From JADFXI01 sp963784135 (lineage in GTDB: Bacteria; Nitrospirota; Thermodesulfovibrionia; Thermodesulfovibrionales; Dissulfurispiraceae), in the NCBI GenBank assembly GCA_963784135.1, contig CAWAQG010000016.1:62001-126000 (forward strand): DNA of 64,000 bases. Direction: 5' to 3'. The notes below the pieces were generated by a model. That model saw only the letters and a program-made list of their open reading frames with translations. It had not been told where the DNA came from and searched no databases. The translations under genes were made by a program, and so were the position numbers. Of the stretch, positions 1-9,502 are shown piece after piece (within the stretch, counting starts at the first letter, position 1; each line of letters begins with the position of its first letter).

Positions 1-2083
1 AGTGCACCTGGGCGTTGAGAATGTTCTTTCCGAAGCCTGTTTCCCGGTAAAGGTCGCGCACGGGCATATAAAATATCTTGTGGATGAGGGCATCGATGCG
101 CTCTTTATCCCAGCTTTATTGATATGAATCAGGGCGGAAGAGACTACGCGACCGGGTCTTGCATGTCCTCATACGCAGACCATCCCGTATGTCTCAAGGG
201 CTGCAATCAGGGGCATACGGCGCAATCACGCCGATTGTAGATTTCAGCAGGGGCATGGAATACCTTAAAAGAGAATTGCTTGGCGGCCTGAAGCAATTTG
301 GCATCAGAAGAAAGGACATTGACCGGGCCATCGGCCAGTGCCAGGACTGCGCAGGAGGAATTTTCCTCTTCAGTGGACCGGAAAGGCAGGGAATTATTGG
401 CGCAGTATGCATCAGGAACCCAGCCGGCAGTAGTGATAATCGGACGTGCCTATAATGCGTTTGATCCCGAGGTCAATCTTGGCATTCCCGAGAAACTTTC
501 TGCGATCAACACCATTTCTATCCCGATGGATATGCTTCCGCTCGAAGAGGTCCCGACGCATGATGCATGGCCGAACATGTACTGGAGGTCCGGACAAAGA
601 ATACTGAATGCAGCCCGGATTATCAGGAATACCCCTCATCTTTATGCTATTTATATCGGGAATTTCTCCTGCGGCCCTGACTCATATATACTCAAATATT
701 TTAAAGAGGAAATGGCTGACAAGCCGTTTCTGCACATAGAGATAGACGAGCACAGTGCGGATGCGGGAGCGATAACGCGGTGCGAGGCTTTCCTGGACAG
801 CATAGCGCAGCAACGCGGGAGCCCTGTCCCCCCGACACAGGGACACAGGGACACGGCCCCTGCCAACCTGCTTCATCAAAATTTCCGGTCTTCCGGGTCC
901 AGGAAGCGCACTATTTATATACCGAACATGTCCGACCACTCCTTTGCGGTCAAGGCTGCATTTGAACGGTGCGGCGTGCCGGCCGAGGTACTGCCCGAGT
1001 CGGATAAGACAGCTGTAGACATAGGCAGAAAGTATGTCTCGGGAAAGGAATGTTATCCTTATCTCGTGACGACCGGAGATATGCTCAGGAAGGTATTTTC
1101 CCATGATTTCATGCCGGATGAGTCAGCTTTTTTTATGCCTTCCGGGACCGGGCCTTGCAGGTTTGGCCAGTATCACATCTCACATAAACTTGTGCTTGAA
1201 AAGATCGGGTTGAAAGATGTCCCGATATTTGCTCCTACACAGGATGTGACGTTTTACCGGGAACTAAGCATGGCCGGAAGCGATTTCTCCATGACGGCAT
1301 GGAAAGGCATCATCGCTTATGAGTTGCTGACCAAGTGCCTGCATGAGACGAGGCCCTATGAGCGTGAGGCAGGGGACACCCGGCAGCTTTACAAAGCATA
1401 CAAGGAGAAGATATACCTGGAACTTTGCCGGGACGGCAAGGGGGATATGGAAGACCTTTTAAGGGCCATGCGCAATGATTTCAGCTCATTGCCGCGGCAT
1501 AGCGGGCAACGTCCGCTTATCGGTGTCATCGGCGAAATTTTTGTCAGAACGCATAAGTTCTCCAACGAGGACCTGGTGCGTAAGATCGAGGAACTCGGCG
1601 GAGAAGTGTGGCTTGCCCCTGTTGAAGAATGGCTCTATTATGTCAATAGCCATATCGTTCAGAAAAGCCTTGATTAAAAGACGCTGGTCTGATATGATGA
1701 ATATCTCTCTAAAAAGATATTTCCAGAAGCGAATAGAACACAGATATGCCCGCTGCTTCAGCGGCTTTTTGAAGACGCTTGAGGAACCGGCAACCAGGGA
1801 GATATTGGATAACGCTTCGCCCTATGTCCATGAATCATTTGAGGGTGAAGCGGTTTTAAGTGTGGGCAAGGTAATCGACCTTGTTGAAAACGGGGCAGCA
1901 GGCATTATTAATGCGATGCCGTTCGGTTGCATGCCGGGGACTATAGTAACTGCACTATTAAAAGCCGTAAGCAGAGAATGCGGTATACCGTGCATCAGCA
2001 TTCCCTATGACGGCAGCGAGTCGCTTGCCACTATGCTTCAGCTTGAGGCATTTATGCAGACGATCACAACAAGGGCGTCATAG
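1..2083 (+). pseudogene. 2-hydroxyacyl-CoA dehydratase activase-related protein, 3' part, frameshifted
   Basis: This is the C-terminal part of a large protein of the HgdC/BadF-type activase family with the DUF2229 region; the 5' end lies outside the window. Recognisable pieces lie in successive frames: an FIPALL segment near 100, CPHTQTIPYV near 164-193, the segment around 215-340, a long open stretch to 1677 with the family signatures NFSCGPDSYILKYFKEEM and EIDEHSADAG, and a C-terminal piece from about 1660 to 2083. At least five frame changes are needed (near 117, 160, 200, 350 and 1665). The protein sequence on either side stays well conserved, so these may be sequencing indels rather than decay. 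Family members couple ATP hydrolysis to electron transfer in acyl-CoA dehydration, but this subgroup's exact role is unclear. Confidence 0.8.
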
Positions 2084-2113
2084 CATTGAACGGAAAAATA
2101 AGGAGGTGAGGGT

Positions 2114-2206
2114 GTGGGGAACGTCGTAAAATGGCGCAAGAAGAAAATGCGTAAACACAAACATAAGAAGCTTCGCAGGCTGACAAGGGCATCTCGCAGA
2201 AGATAA
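2114..2206 (+). CDS. Small basic COX24/AURKAIP1-like protein
   Basis: This is a 30-residue protein starting at GTG 2114 behind an ideal ribosome binding site (AGGAGGTGAG, 2101-2110). The product begins MGNVVKWRKKKMRK and is almost entirely Lys, Arg and His. It matches the pattern of the bacterial COX24/AURKAIP1-domain mini-proteins, which are thought to associate with the small ribosomal subunit. It is too short for most gene callers. The strong ribosome binding site, the composition and the family-like N-terminus (M-G-[SN]-V-[VI]-K) support a real gene. The ribosomal role is inferred from the family. Confidence 0.8.
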   Translation: MGNVVKWRKKKMRKHKHKKLRRLTRASRRR

Positions 2207-2617
2207 AAGAAGTTGGCTGTGAAAGATATTATGGTCTTTCAGTAAAGATATGGTTTTTGCAGAACTGAAAGACTGAATATATGCAATAGTTAGGACTTCA
2301 ACATGCTGACACTGTATATTCCAGTTTCAACTGTCTCCTCGAAATCGGGAAATTACAACTGACGTTAAATTCTCCCTGGTTGAGATGCGCACGATATCAT
2401 CTGAAATTTCTGATGCACCTAACCCGCAGTTTCACGAAGGCGCAAATCTTGAAGACTTCGTCCCGAAACATGCCGCACAGGATTTTGGAATGGGAGGCAG
2501 TGGTTATCAACCTAAAGCGAGTCACACGGTGGTGGGCCATGTTTGTTTCAAGCGGCAATTCGCAGAGTTTATTCTTCAATGCGGCAGACCCCGGCTATTA
2601 CTGGTTAGTTTGCTTTC
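2207..2617. other. Intergenic region, no convincing gene
   Basis: Short overlapping open frames occur on both strands but show no ribosome binding site or family resemblance. A 9-bp perfect inverted repeat (GTCTTTCAG at 2234-2242, CTGAAAGAC at 2265-2273) lies downstream of the small basic gene. It has no T-tract, so a terminator role is uncertain. Nothing else is recognised. Confidence 0.5.
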
Positions 2618-2988
2618 CTATTTGCCATGAAGAATGTCCATCCACCTGATGGCCTCAGTGTCGCTGATCTTGCCCAGATAGACTTGGGTCGTATTCAGGT
2701 CCTGATGCCTCAGAATGACTTTGGAGATGATCTCCAGCGGCACTCCGTAACATAATTGAAAAATGCCTTCATCTGAGCGTAGCGAAGGTGGCGCGTGGAT
2801 CTGTTGAGGTTATCGGTGTATTCCTCAAGGAACTTGCCGATGTCTTCTGTTGAAACAGATACCACCTGTTGTCCCAAAAAACTTTCCTGAAACTTATCAA
2901 GGAACTTTCCGTAGCTCTTAAGGGTGTTTTTCTTGACGGTACTCTTCTGGTGCTTCTTGAAGAGCTCTATGGCATCTTGAATAGTCAT
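2618..2988 (-). pseudogene. Tyrosine recombinase remnant with internal deletion
   Basis: The minus strand starts at ATG 2988 behind a perfect AAGGAGGT site. It encodes a phage-integrase SAM-like N-terminal domain (SYGKFLDKFQESFLGQ and following) up to about 2740. A different frame then encodes a recombinase C-terminus containing LRHQDLNTTQVYLGKI, with the late His and the nucleophilic Tyr, ending at 2618. The central catalytic part with the first Arg, the Lys and the HxxR motif is missing. The gene has therefore lost roughly half its length and cannot be active. It marks an old integration event at the edge of the mobile region. Confidence 0.8.
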
Positions 2989-3172
2989 GCTGACACCTCC
3001 TTGTATGTTGGGAACGCTTGCCAGGGTCTGCATGATTTAATTGTATGGCAAAACCTGGAAGATTACTGGGTGGATGATGCGCTCATAATTTGATGGCCCT
3101 TGGGAAGTAGCGGCTAACAAGCGGCTACAGCGAGCATTGTCTTTTACCCCTCATCCTGTTAATACTATATTT

Positions 3173-3430
3173 ATGAATGATGAACTTGTTATTGAGGAAG
3201 AGAAGAATCTGAGACGACTGAGATGGATCGTTGACCTCACTCAGGCGGTTCTTATGCAGTCTGACCTATCGCTTCATGAGTCACTGGAACTGATGAACGA
3301 TACAAGGAAAGCAGTGCTTAGCCTATTCCCTGACAAGGCATTTGTCTATGACCTGATATATACCCCTCGATTCCAGAGAATCCTTGATGAACGATTCAGG
3401 ATTCCGGACACTTGGTCGGGCAAGAACTGA
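3173..3430 (+). CDS. Hypothetical protein next to radical SAM gene
   Basis: This is an 85-residue acidic helical protein starting MNDELVIEEEKNLRRLRW. An upstream in-frame start at 3137 is possible, but neither start has a clear ribosome binding site. No known domain is recognised; there is no signal peptide or membrane segment. The reading frame ends 33 bases before the start of the radical SAM gene at 3463, so the two are probably co-transcribed. Function unknown. Confidence 0.6.
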   Translation: MNDELVIEEEKNLRRLRWIVDLTQAVLMQSDLSLHESLELMNDTRKAVLSLFPDKAFVYDLIYTPRFQRILDERFRIPDTWSGKN

Positions 3431-3462
3431 TTAGTTTGCCCAGGCAGAAGGAGTGTTTGCAT

Positions 3463-4371
3463 ATGCCGTCGTATATAGAAGCCCATCGAAATGGGAAACT
3501 TGCCGAAAGTATCAGAAAAGCATACAACATGTTGGGAAATTGTCGTCTTTGCCCGCGAGAGTGTCAGGTCGACAGATTGAAAGATGAAAAAGGTATTTGT
3601 CGTACCGGGCTGTCAGCAATAGTCTCAAGCTATAATCCTCATTTTGGAGAAGAGGCTCCCCTGGTGGGGACATATGGTTCCGGGACTATTTTCATAACCA
3701 ATTGCAATCTGCTCTGCGTATTTTGTCAAAACTGGGAAACCAGCCATTTAGGCGAAGGACGCATAGTCAACTCAAAGTCCCTTGCCCGCATGATGATTGA
3801 ACTCCAGGATAGAGGATGCCATAACATCAATTTTGTTACACCAACCCATGTTGTCCCTCAAATCCTGGATGCCCTGCCCTATGCAATCGAGGACGGCTTG
3901 AATGTGCCCCTCATCTACAATACCGGTGGCTATGATGCCGTTGAAAGCCTGAAATTGTTGGAAGGGATATTTGATATCTACATGCCAGATTTTAAATTCT
4001 GGGATGCTGAAACGTCACGTAACTATTTGAAAGCAGAGGATTATCCCGAAAAGGCCAGAGAGGCGATAAAAGAAATGCATCGTCAGGTTGGTGATCTCAC
4101 TCTTGATGAAAAAGGTATTGCCTTGAAGGGAATTCTTCTTCGGCATTTGGTAATGCCGGAAGGAGTAGCAGGGACAAGAGATATAATGCGTTTTATTGCG
4201 AAAGAGGTTTCGCCAAATACTTATGTAAATATAATGGACCAATACCGACCCTGCGGCAATGCCAAAAAATACCCATCCTTAGACAAAATCATTACCCATG
4301 ATGAATATGAGGAGGCTCTAAGGGCGGCTCGTGAGGAAGGCATTACCAGACTTGATAGAAGAAATAGATAG
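3463..4371 (+). CDS. Radical SAM protein, PflX-like (COG1313 type)
   Basis: This is a 302-residue radical SAM enzyme. An N-terminal cysteine segment (NCRLCPRECQVDR, then GICRTG) precedes the radical SAM cluster motif CNLLCVFCQN (CxxxCxxC, near residue 85), which binds the SAM-cleaving 4Fe-4S cluster. The arrangement is that of PflX-type proteins, often annotated as putative pyruvate formate-lyase activating enzymes; the true substrate is not known. The start at 3463 is chosen because AAGGAG lies about 10 bases upstream; an earlier in-frame start at 3412 overlaps the previous gene. The frame is intact through its C-terminus. Confidence 0.85.
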   Translation: MPSYIEAHRNGKLAESIRKAYNMLGNCRLCPRECQVDRLKDEKGICRTGLSAIVSSYNPHFGEEAPLVGTYGSGTIFITNCNLLCVFCQNWETSHLGEGRIVNSKSLARMMIELQDRGCHNINFVTPTHVVPQILDALPYAIEDGLNVPLIYNTGGYDAVESLKLLEGIFDIYMPDFKFWDAETSRNYLKAEDYPEKAREAIKEMHRQVGDLTLDEKGIALKGILLRHLVMPEGVAGTRDIMRFIAKEVSPNTYVNIMDQYRPCGNAKKYPSLDKIITHDEYEEALRAAREEGITRLDRRNR

Positions 4372-4427
4372 ACGATGGAAGTCTATTGATGAGATATTTA
4401 ATTCAACAATGTAATTAGGAGAATAAT

Positions 4428-4949
4428 ATGGATGAAGTATTGCAGATAGTGAAGTCGAGGCGGAGCGTTAGGGCTTTTGAGAAAAAGGAGATTCCGAAGG
4501 TGGTTCTCGATAAGCTGATGGATGCGATCCTATGGGCTCCGAGCGCTGGCAACTTGCAGGCACGTAGATTTTTCTTCGTTTCAGACCAGACAATAAAAAA
4601 AGAACTTGCTACTGCAGCGCTCGGACAGCACTTCCTATCCGAGGCACCCCTTGTGGTAGTCGGATGCACGGACCGTTCAATAGGTAATAAGTACGGTGAT
4701 AGGGGTAAGAACTTATACACGGTACAGGATGTGGCGTGCAGTATCATGAACCTGATGCTGGTGGCTTGTGAAAACGGTCTTGGGACTGTCTGGATAGGCG
4801 CATTCAGTGAGGATGAGGTTACTAAAGTTCTCGGACTCCCCTGGCATCTGAGGCCCGTCGTCCTTGTGCCTGTTGGCTATCCATCACGTGTGCCCAAGGC
4901 ACCTCCACGAATATCTGCGGGTGAGGCAATTACATTTATTACAGAATAG
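4428..4949 (+). CDS. Nitroreductase family protein
   Basis: This is a 173-residue FMN-dependent oxidoreductase of the nitroreductase superfamily. The N-terminus has the family signature KSRRSVRAFEKKEIP, followed by WAPSAGNLQARRF, which contacts FMN. The C-terminal part contains GLGTVWIGAF and the VPVGYPSRVPKAPPR segment typical of the short single-domain subgroup. It is preceded by TTAGGAGAAT. The natural substrate (nitroaromatic, quinone or flavin) cannot be read from sequence. It lies 56 bases after the radical SAM gene, so it may share its transcript. Confidence 0.88.
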   Translation: MDEVLQIVKSRRSVRAFEKKEIPKVVLDKLMDAILWAPSAGNLQARRFFFVSDQTIKKELATAALGQHFLSEAPLVVVGCTDRSIGNKYGDRGKNLYTVQDVACSIMNLMLVACENGLGTVWIGAFSEDEVTKVLGLPWHLRPVVLVPVGYPSRVPKAPPRISAGEAITFITE

Positions 4950-5458
4950 AATGATAAAAATCCAAATGTGGCCTGGCCATGAAATTTTTCTTTACTTATA
5001 AGCAACACATTTTTTGTCGACAAGTACTGTGATGACTGCGGGAAGTACTATTGCCTCTCATCTCCACCGACCAGTCGTTAGTTTCAGGAAGGCGCAATTT
5101 ACTCAATAATACGACTGGAAATTAATGCTGCTCGAAAGGCATACCTGCGACATTGCACCAAGAAGTGCGCACAAACTAATGCCCACGAAGAATTCTAATT
5201 AGCGTTAGAAACTGTCAAGATCGCTTTCCCGACTTCGCTCCTTAACACTCAGCTGACATCATCGCCAAGAATTTCTAAGGTTGGGGACAAGTGAGTAGTT
5301 CTTTACAAGGCGAGCTTTGAGGATTTCCGAGAATATTTATCACAACACTCATTACGGCTTGTTTGTCTTCAATAAAGACCACATTGAAACAGTTGCTATA
5401 CTACTGCACGTGTCTGAGGGGTTGCCAATTGGCTCCCGGTTCTATAAGATTAGAGATC
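4950..5458. other. Intergenic region, no gene seen
   Basis: About 510 bases without a supported gene. Short open frames (for example from 5317) overlap the transporter start in another frame and look like shadows. No tRNA, clear terminator or long repeat is visible. The stretch is AT-rich and may be a remnant of rearrangement in this mobile region. Confidence 0.4.
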
Positions 5459-6697
5459 ATGCATCTTCTTGCTACTTCAATTTTTATTGCAACTTATGCG
5501 GGTATCGCCATCGGAGATATTCCCGGATTTGCCCTCGACAGAACCGGCATCGCTCTTTTGGGTGCTATAGCAATGCTCGCATTCGGCATCCTGACCACTG
5601 AGCAAGCTGTTCTGGCCATCGATATCCCAACCATACTTTTACTTTATTCTCTCATGGTACTTTCTTCGCAATTCAGGCTCGGGGGCTTCTATACCTGGAT
5701 TGTCTTCAGGATCACAAGATTCATGGAAAGGCCGGAGAGGTTCCTCTTTGTAATGATGACCGTCACCGCTGGTCTGTCTGCCTTATTCGTCAATGACATC
5801 GTCTGCTTAGTCTTTACGCCAGTGCTCACTATGTCCCTCCTCAGGGCCGGATTGAATCCCATACCCTTCCTTATCGGCCTTGCGGTATCGAGCAACATCG
5901 GGTCAGCTGCGACCATTATGGGGAATCCCCAGAACATGCTTATCGGCCAGTTAGGCAGACTCCACTTCGGGCATTTCTTCCTATGGTGCGCCCCTCCTAC
6001 AATTCTTTCGCTTCTCGGTGCCTTTTTAATCATAAAAATGAAATATGGCAAGAATTTTAGCTCTGAACATCCCCATAATGTAGTTGCATCGACCGAATGG
6101 CCGGATTTTGACCGTCACCAGAGTTTGAAAGGCATATTTGCGACTCTATTGCTTCTCGCGGCTTTCTTTACGCCGATACCTCGAGAGATAAGTGCCATTG
6201 TCATCGCTGGGCTTTTGCTCTGCAGCAGGAGCATTCACACCCGCGCGATTTTGGGGCTTGTAGACTGGCACCTCATCACTCTTTTCTGCGCCCTCTTTAT
6301 CCTGATAAAAGGGATTGAGACCGCAAATCTTCCGGCTGATCTCATCAGAATATTAAGTAATAACGGGATCGACCTTCGCAATCTTTATGTACTTACAGGA
6401 GTGGCTGCTCTTCTTAGCAATATCGTCAGCAACGTACCGGCCACGATGCTGTTGACGAATTTTCTCCATCCTTCGGTGCCTAACCAATGGTACGTCCTCG
6501 CCCTTTCAAGCACCTTTGCCGGGAACCTTATCACCATCGGGAGCATTGCTAACCTGATAACCTTCGAACAGGCCCGAGAACAGGGCGTAATCATTGGCTT
6601 CAGAGAGCACGCAAAGACCGGCGTACCGGTTACGGTCCTTTCGTTGATAATTGTCGCAGGATGGATATGGATTGTGGGATATCTGTCCGGGCTATAA
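5459..6697 (+). CDS. SLC13/ArsB-NhaD family anion transporter
   Basis: This is a 412-residue polytopic inner-membrane protein of the ion transporter superfamily (ArsB/NhaD/DASS-like), with about 11 hydrophobic segments. Family features include SALFVNDIVCLVFTPV and SSNIGSAATIMGNPQNMLIG in the first half and LLSNIVSNVPATMLLTNF in the second half. These two inverted repeat motifs form the substrate site. The start at ATG 5459 matches the family N-terminus; a longer frame from 5363 lacks support. The substrate (arsenite, Na+/H+ or dicarboxylate) is unresolved; there is no arsenic gene beside it here. Confidence 0.82.
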   Translation: MHLLATSIFIATYAGIAIGDIPGFALDRTGIALLGAIAMLAFGILTTEQAVLAIDIPTILLLYSLMVLSSQFRLGGFYTWIVFRITRFMERPERFLFVMMTVTAGLSALFVNDIVCLVFTPVLTMSLLRAGLNPIPFLIGLAVSSNIGSAATIMGNPQNMLIGQLGRLHFGHFFLWCAPPTILSLLGAFLIIKMKYGKNFSSEHPHNVVASTEWPDFDRHQSLKGIFATLLLLAAFFTPIPREISAIVIAGLLLCSRSIHTRAILGLVDWHLITLFCALFILIKGIETANLPADLIRILSNNGIDLRNLYVLTGVAALLSNIVSNVPATMLLTNFLHPSVPNQWYVLALSSTFAGNLITIGSIANLITFEQAREQGVIIGFREHAKTGVPVTVLSLIIVAGWIWIVGYLSGL

Positions 6698-6927
6698 AAA
6701 TTAGAAAATAATGGTGCAGATTTTTACGACTACGCAAGTGCGGGACGAGGACTTCCAGTAGTACCTTTCATTCGATTACGTGAATCCAAACCTGCGGACT
6801 TTAAGTAGGAAGAGAGAATCTAGACTTTGATAGTTTTTTCCAGCAATAAATATATTCAGAAGATTGAAACTCCCGTTGATTTCAGCCACCTATACGTAAC
6901 ATGATCTGCTTTTTCTTATGGTTTCAA

Positions 6928-7863
6928 TTAGTTACTATGGCTATCCGTTATCCCTATTTTACCTTTTTCAAAGACATTTTCGCTTATTGGCAGAGTTCTC
7001 TGCAAGACCAAGTTAATTGCCTTGTAGTAATCCCGCTGCACTTTAAGATTGGAAACCCTGCAGTAGCACTGGGTTGTGGTAATCTTGCTGTGGCCCAGCA
7101 GATCCTGAATCGTCACGAGAGCAGCATCTGCATTTAATAACTGCGTTGCCATCGTGTGCCTCAAGTGATGACAGGATACCTGTATCCCGGTCTTCCGGGA
7201 ATAGTATTCTATTCTCTTTTGAATACCGCGCACCGATATCGGCTTCCCTCTCAGTGGCCCCTTCCGTACTAAGAACACTCTTTTCTCTTTAGAGAATTTT
7301 CGTTTCTGCATATACGTTTGTAAGGCAATCAGAGCATCCTCGCTCAGATAGACAACCCTGTCCTTGCTGCCCTTTCCATTGAAGACATAAAGCTGCCTGC
7401 GGCGATACTCTATCGCATCTACTGTCAGTCGTGAAAGCTCCTCAACACGCAAACCGCATCTGAGCATCAGCGTGAACATAGCCCGATCTCTGGTGTCGTT
7501 AATTCCTTTGAAGAGTGTTACTACCTGTTCGTCCCTCAGATGTTTGGGCAGTGGCCTGGGGAGACGCAATCTGTAATTCTTTCTTACCGGATTGATAAGA
7601 GACATTCGCTCATCTTCGATCAGATAGTCGTAAAAAGCATGAATGCAGCTGAAATGACAGTTGATGGTCTTTGGTTTTTTTCTATGTCTCAATAGATGGT
7701 CCATATAGGCGTCTGTTTCCTTGATGGTCGCCTCTTCTATAGGAACTTGCAGCCATTCACTGAAGTGAGCGAGCATATTCATATAGTTTTTTACTGTGTG
7801 AGCTGAACAGTTCCTTCTCTTCAAGAATCTCCGATACTTGCTGATCAGATCAGTAAGTCCCAT
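6928..7863 (-). CDS. Tyrosine recombinase (second of an overlapping pair)
   Basis: This 311-residue integrase of the XerC/XerD type has an N-terminal SAM-like core-binding domain (about 1-95) and a C-terminal catalytic domain. Catalytic residues are visible: Arg in LRCGLRVEEL, Lys in GKGSKDR, HHLRHT (HxxR), His in LLGHSKITTTQ, and a Tyr in QCYCRV. Its start overlaps the 3' end of the upstream recombinase by 14 bases, so the two are translationally coupled. A Cys-rich patch around the nucleophile (QCYCRV) is unusual. It is probably part of a mobile element rather than chromosome dimer resolution. Confidence 0.88.
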   Translation of the reverse strand: MGLTDLISKYRRFLKRRNCSAHTVKNYMNMLAHFSEWLQVPIEEATIKETDAYMDHLLRHRKKPKTINCHFSCIHAFYDYLIEDERMSLINPVRKNYRLRLPRPLPKHLRDEQVVTLFKGINDTRDRAMFTLMLRCGLRVEELSRLTVDAIEYRRRQLYVFNGKGSKDRVVYLSEDALIALQTYMQKRKFSKEKRVFLVRKGPLRGKPISVRGIQKRIEYYSRKTGIQVSCHHLRHTMATQLLNADAALVTIQDLLGHSKITTTQCYCRVSNLKVQRDYYKAINLVLQRTLPISENVFEKGKIGITDSHSN

Positions 7864-8875
7864 CTATGCCTCCTTGCTCGATGATTTCCATAGCTAGGAA
7901 GTATTCCTCTTCACGACTCTTATCAGTGAGACGGGCATACCGACGGGTCATCTCTATGTCGTGATGACCCATCAGCACTTGCAGACATTCTATGCGCATG
8001 CCGGCATTGAGCAGTTCACTTGCAAAGGTATGCCGAAGACTGTGGATTGTGTAGCCTTTGTGTTGGAGCCCTGTTTCCCCCAAATATCGTGTAAAGATAT
8101 TCCGGGCCGTAGTGTAGCATATGCTTCCCCTCAAGCCGTGAAAGAGATATTCTTTTGTCTTATCTCTCTTGCCCATCCACAGCTTTAAGGCCATCAGAAC
8201 ATCGTCGCTCAGATAGACAACTCGCCCAAGACAGTTCTTTTCGCCCTCATAGATGTTTATCTTCCTATCGCGGACATCAATATCTATCATCTTCACACCG
8301 AGAACTTCACCAATCCGCATGCCTGTTCGTAAGAGCACGAGGATTAGCGCACGGTCACGAGTCTCTTTAATGGCGCCAAGAAGTGTTCTAATATCGTCCG
8401 GGGCAATTGCCCTCGGCAGGAATTCGGGAACACTCAGTTTGATTTTGCGCTTGAGTATACGTGTGTCAATGAGATCCTGGTCGATCAGAAACCGCAGAAA
8501 AGCCCACAGACTATGAAGCCTTGTCCTGACTGTTGTGACTTTGAGCCCTCGATCCTGCTCGTGTTCAACAAAGGCCTCAATATCTCCGCTGACAACATCT
8601 TGGATTTGGCTCTTGCCTAAGCTGGCATACAAAGCAAGAAACGAACTAACGGCGTGATAGCTACCTTGAAGGGTGCTTGGTTTGAGGTTCATTCTTCCCT
8701 TGTGGCGTATGTAGCTCTCGAAATGCTCCTTGCCGGGAAGCTCCAATTTGGATATTTTTTTAAGAACGCGATCGATAGGAGTGTCTGGTTCTTTAGGAGA
8801 GACTGCTGCACTGTGAAAATTTAGTGCTGCTATTTCACTGATGATTGCTCTGAGAACTGTACCTGCCTGGGTCAT
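7850..8875 (-). CDS. Tyrosine recombinase (first of an overlapping pair)
   Basis: This 341-residue tyrosine recombinase has an N-terminal extension of about 55 residues before the core-binding domain. The catalytic domain shows Arg in LLRTGMRIGEVL, HSLRHT (HxxR), His in LMGHHDIEMTRRY and the nucleophilic Tyr in RRYARL. It begins at ATG 8875 and overlaps the next recombinase. Tandem recombinases of this kind occur in multi-recombinase elements such as RIT elements, which normally carry three; here only two are intact. No flanking inverted repeats were found by eye. Confidence 0.86.
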   Translation of the reverse strand: MTQAGTVLRAIISEIAALNFHSAAVSPKEPDTPIDRVLKKISKLELPGKEHFESYIRHKGRMNLKPSTLQGSYHAVSSFLALYASLGKSQIQDVVSGDIEAFVEHEQDRGLKVTTVRTRLHSLWAFLRFLIDQDLIDTRILKRKIKLSVPEFLPRAIAPDDIRTLLGAIKETRDRALILVLLRTGMRIGEVLGVKMIDIDVRDRKINIYEGEKNCLGRVVYLSDDVLMALKLWMGKRDKTKEYLFHGLRGSICYTTARNIFTRYLGETGLQHKGYTIHSLRHTFASELLNAGMRIECLQVLMGHHDIEMTRRYARLTDKSREEEYFLAMEIIEQGGIDGTY

Positions 8876-9189
8876 TGCTCCTCCTTTTTCTCATTGAAAA
8901 AGCAGGATTAATGATGACCCTTAGCGCCTCTAAGAATCAATCCATTTTGTTACGTATAGCAGGAAGCAAATCACCGCGCATGTTCTGGGACGAAGCCGAC
9001 GCTTCCGTTACCAGGGTTGGCAGGTTTGCTCCGGTAAAGGTGATAGATTGGAATGGGCCTGCGCCGTATCATTCTCAGGTCACTTTCAGATATCGCCTAC
9101 AGCTGATTTTATAATAAATTTAAAATATTTCCCAATCTAATTTCTCAATGTGATACAATTCATTTAAACTAAAATTAAGAGGAGGCAAC
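8876..9189. other. Intergenic region between recombinase pair and small Cys-rich gene
   Basis: About 314 bases. An open frame from 8875 to 9114 has no family resemblance and is not called. The region must hold divergent promoters for the recombinase pair and for the small gene at 9190. A GAGGAGG ribosome binding site lies at its right end. No other signal is evident. Confidence 0.4.
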
Positions 9190-9300
9190 ATGGCAACAAC
9201 AATGAAAGCTAAATGTGCTGGAAAGACGAAAGAAGGAAAGCAATGTAAGAATTCAGCAAGTGGGAAATCTAAATTCTGTGCATCTCACAAGAAAAAATAA
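9190..9300 (+). CDS. 36-residue Cys/Lys-rich mini-protein
   Basis: ATG 9190 follows a strong GAGGAGGC ribosome binding site at about 9179-9186. The product contains C9, C19, C30 and H33 in a Lys-rich background (KCAGKTKEGKQCKN and KFCASHKKK). The spacing resembles the short C...C...C..H zinc-knuckle pattern of DUF5763-like mini-proteins. A single zinc-binding or nucleic-acid-binding fold is likely, but no function is established. It is too short for most gene callers; the ribosome binding site and regular cysteine spacing are the main support. Confidence 0.65.
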   Translation: MATTMKAKCAGKTKEGKQCKNSASGKSKFCASHKKK

Positions 9301-9502
9301 CTGTAACTGTAACCTGTAAAAGCATTTAAGAAAACTCTCAAACGAGAGGAATATCTATTACCAGCGTGTAAATTCTGATTCTACACGACATGTTGTTTTA
9401 TACCTTATTCCAACCAACATATTTCTCAGTGGTCCCGGACACTCATTGAGTTCTTCCTGTTCTGAAGGATCTTTTTTGACCAGAGTACGGGATGAGGTGT
9501 GC

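Noticed and set aside
2380..2649. Two overlapping plus-strand frames of 81-89 codons
   Set aside because: They partly overlap the recombinase remnant on the other strand and show no coding features.
8875..9114. 79-codon plus frame between recombinases and the small Cys-rich gene
   Set aside because: It starts inside the recombinase start region and has no family resemblance or ribosome binding site.
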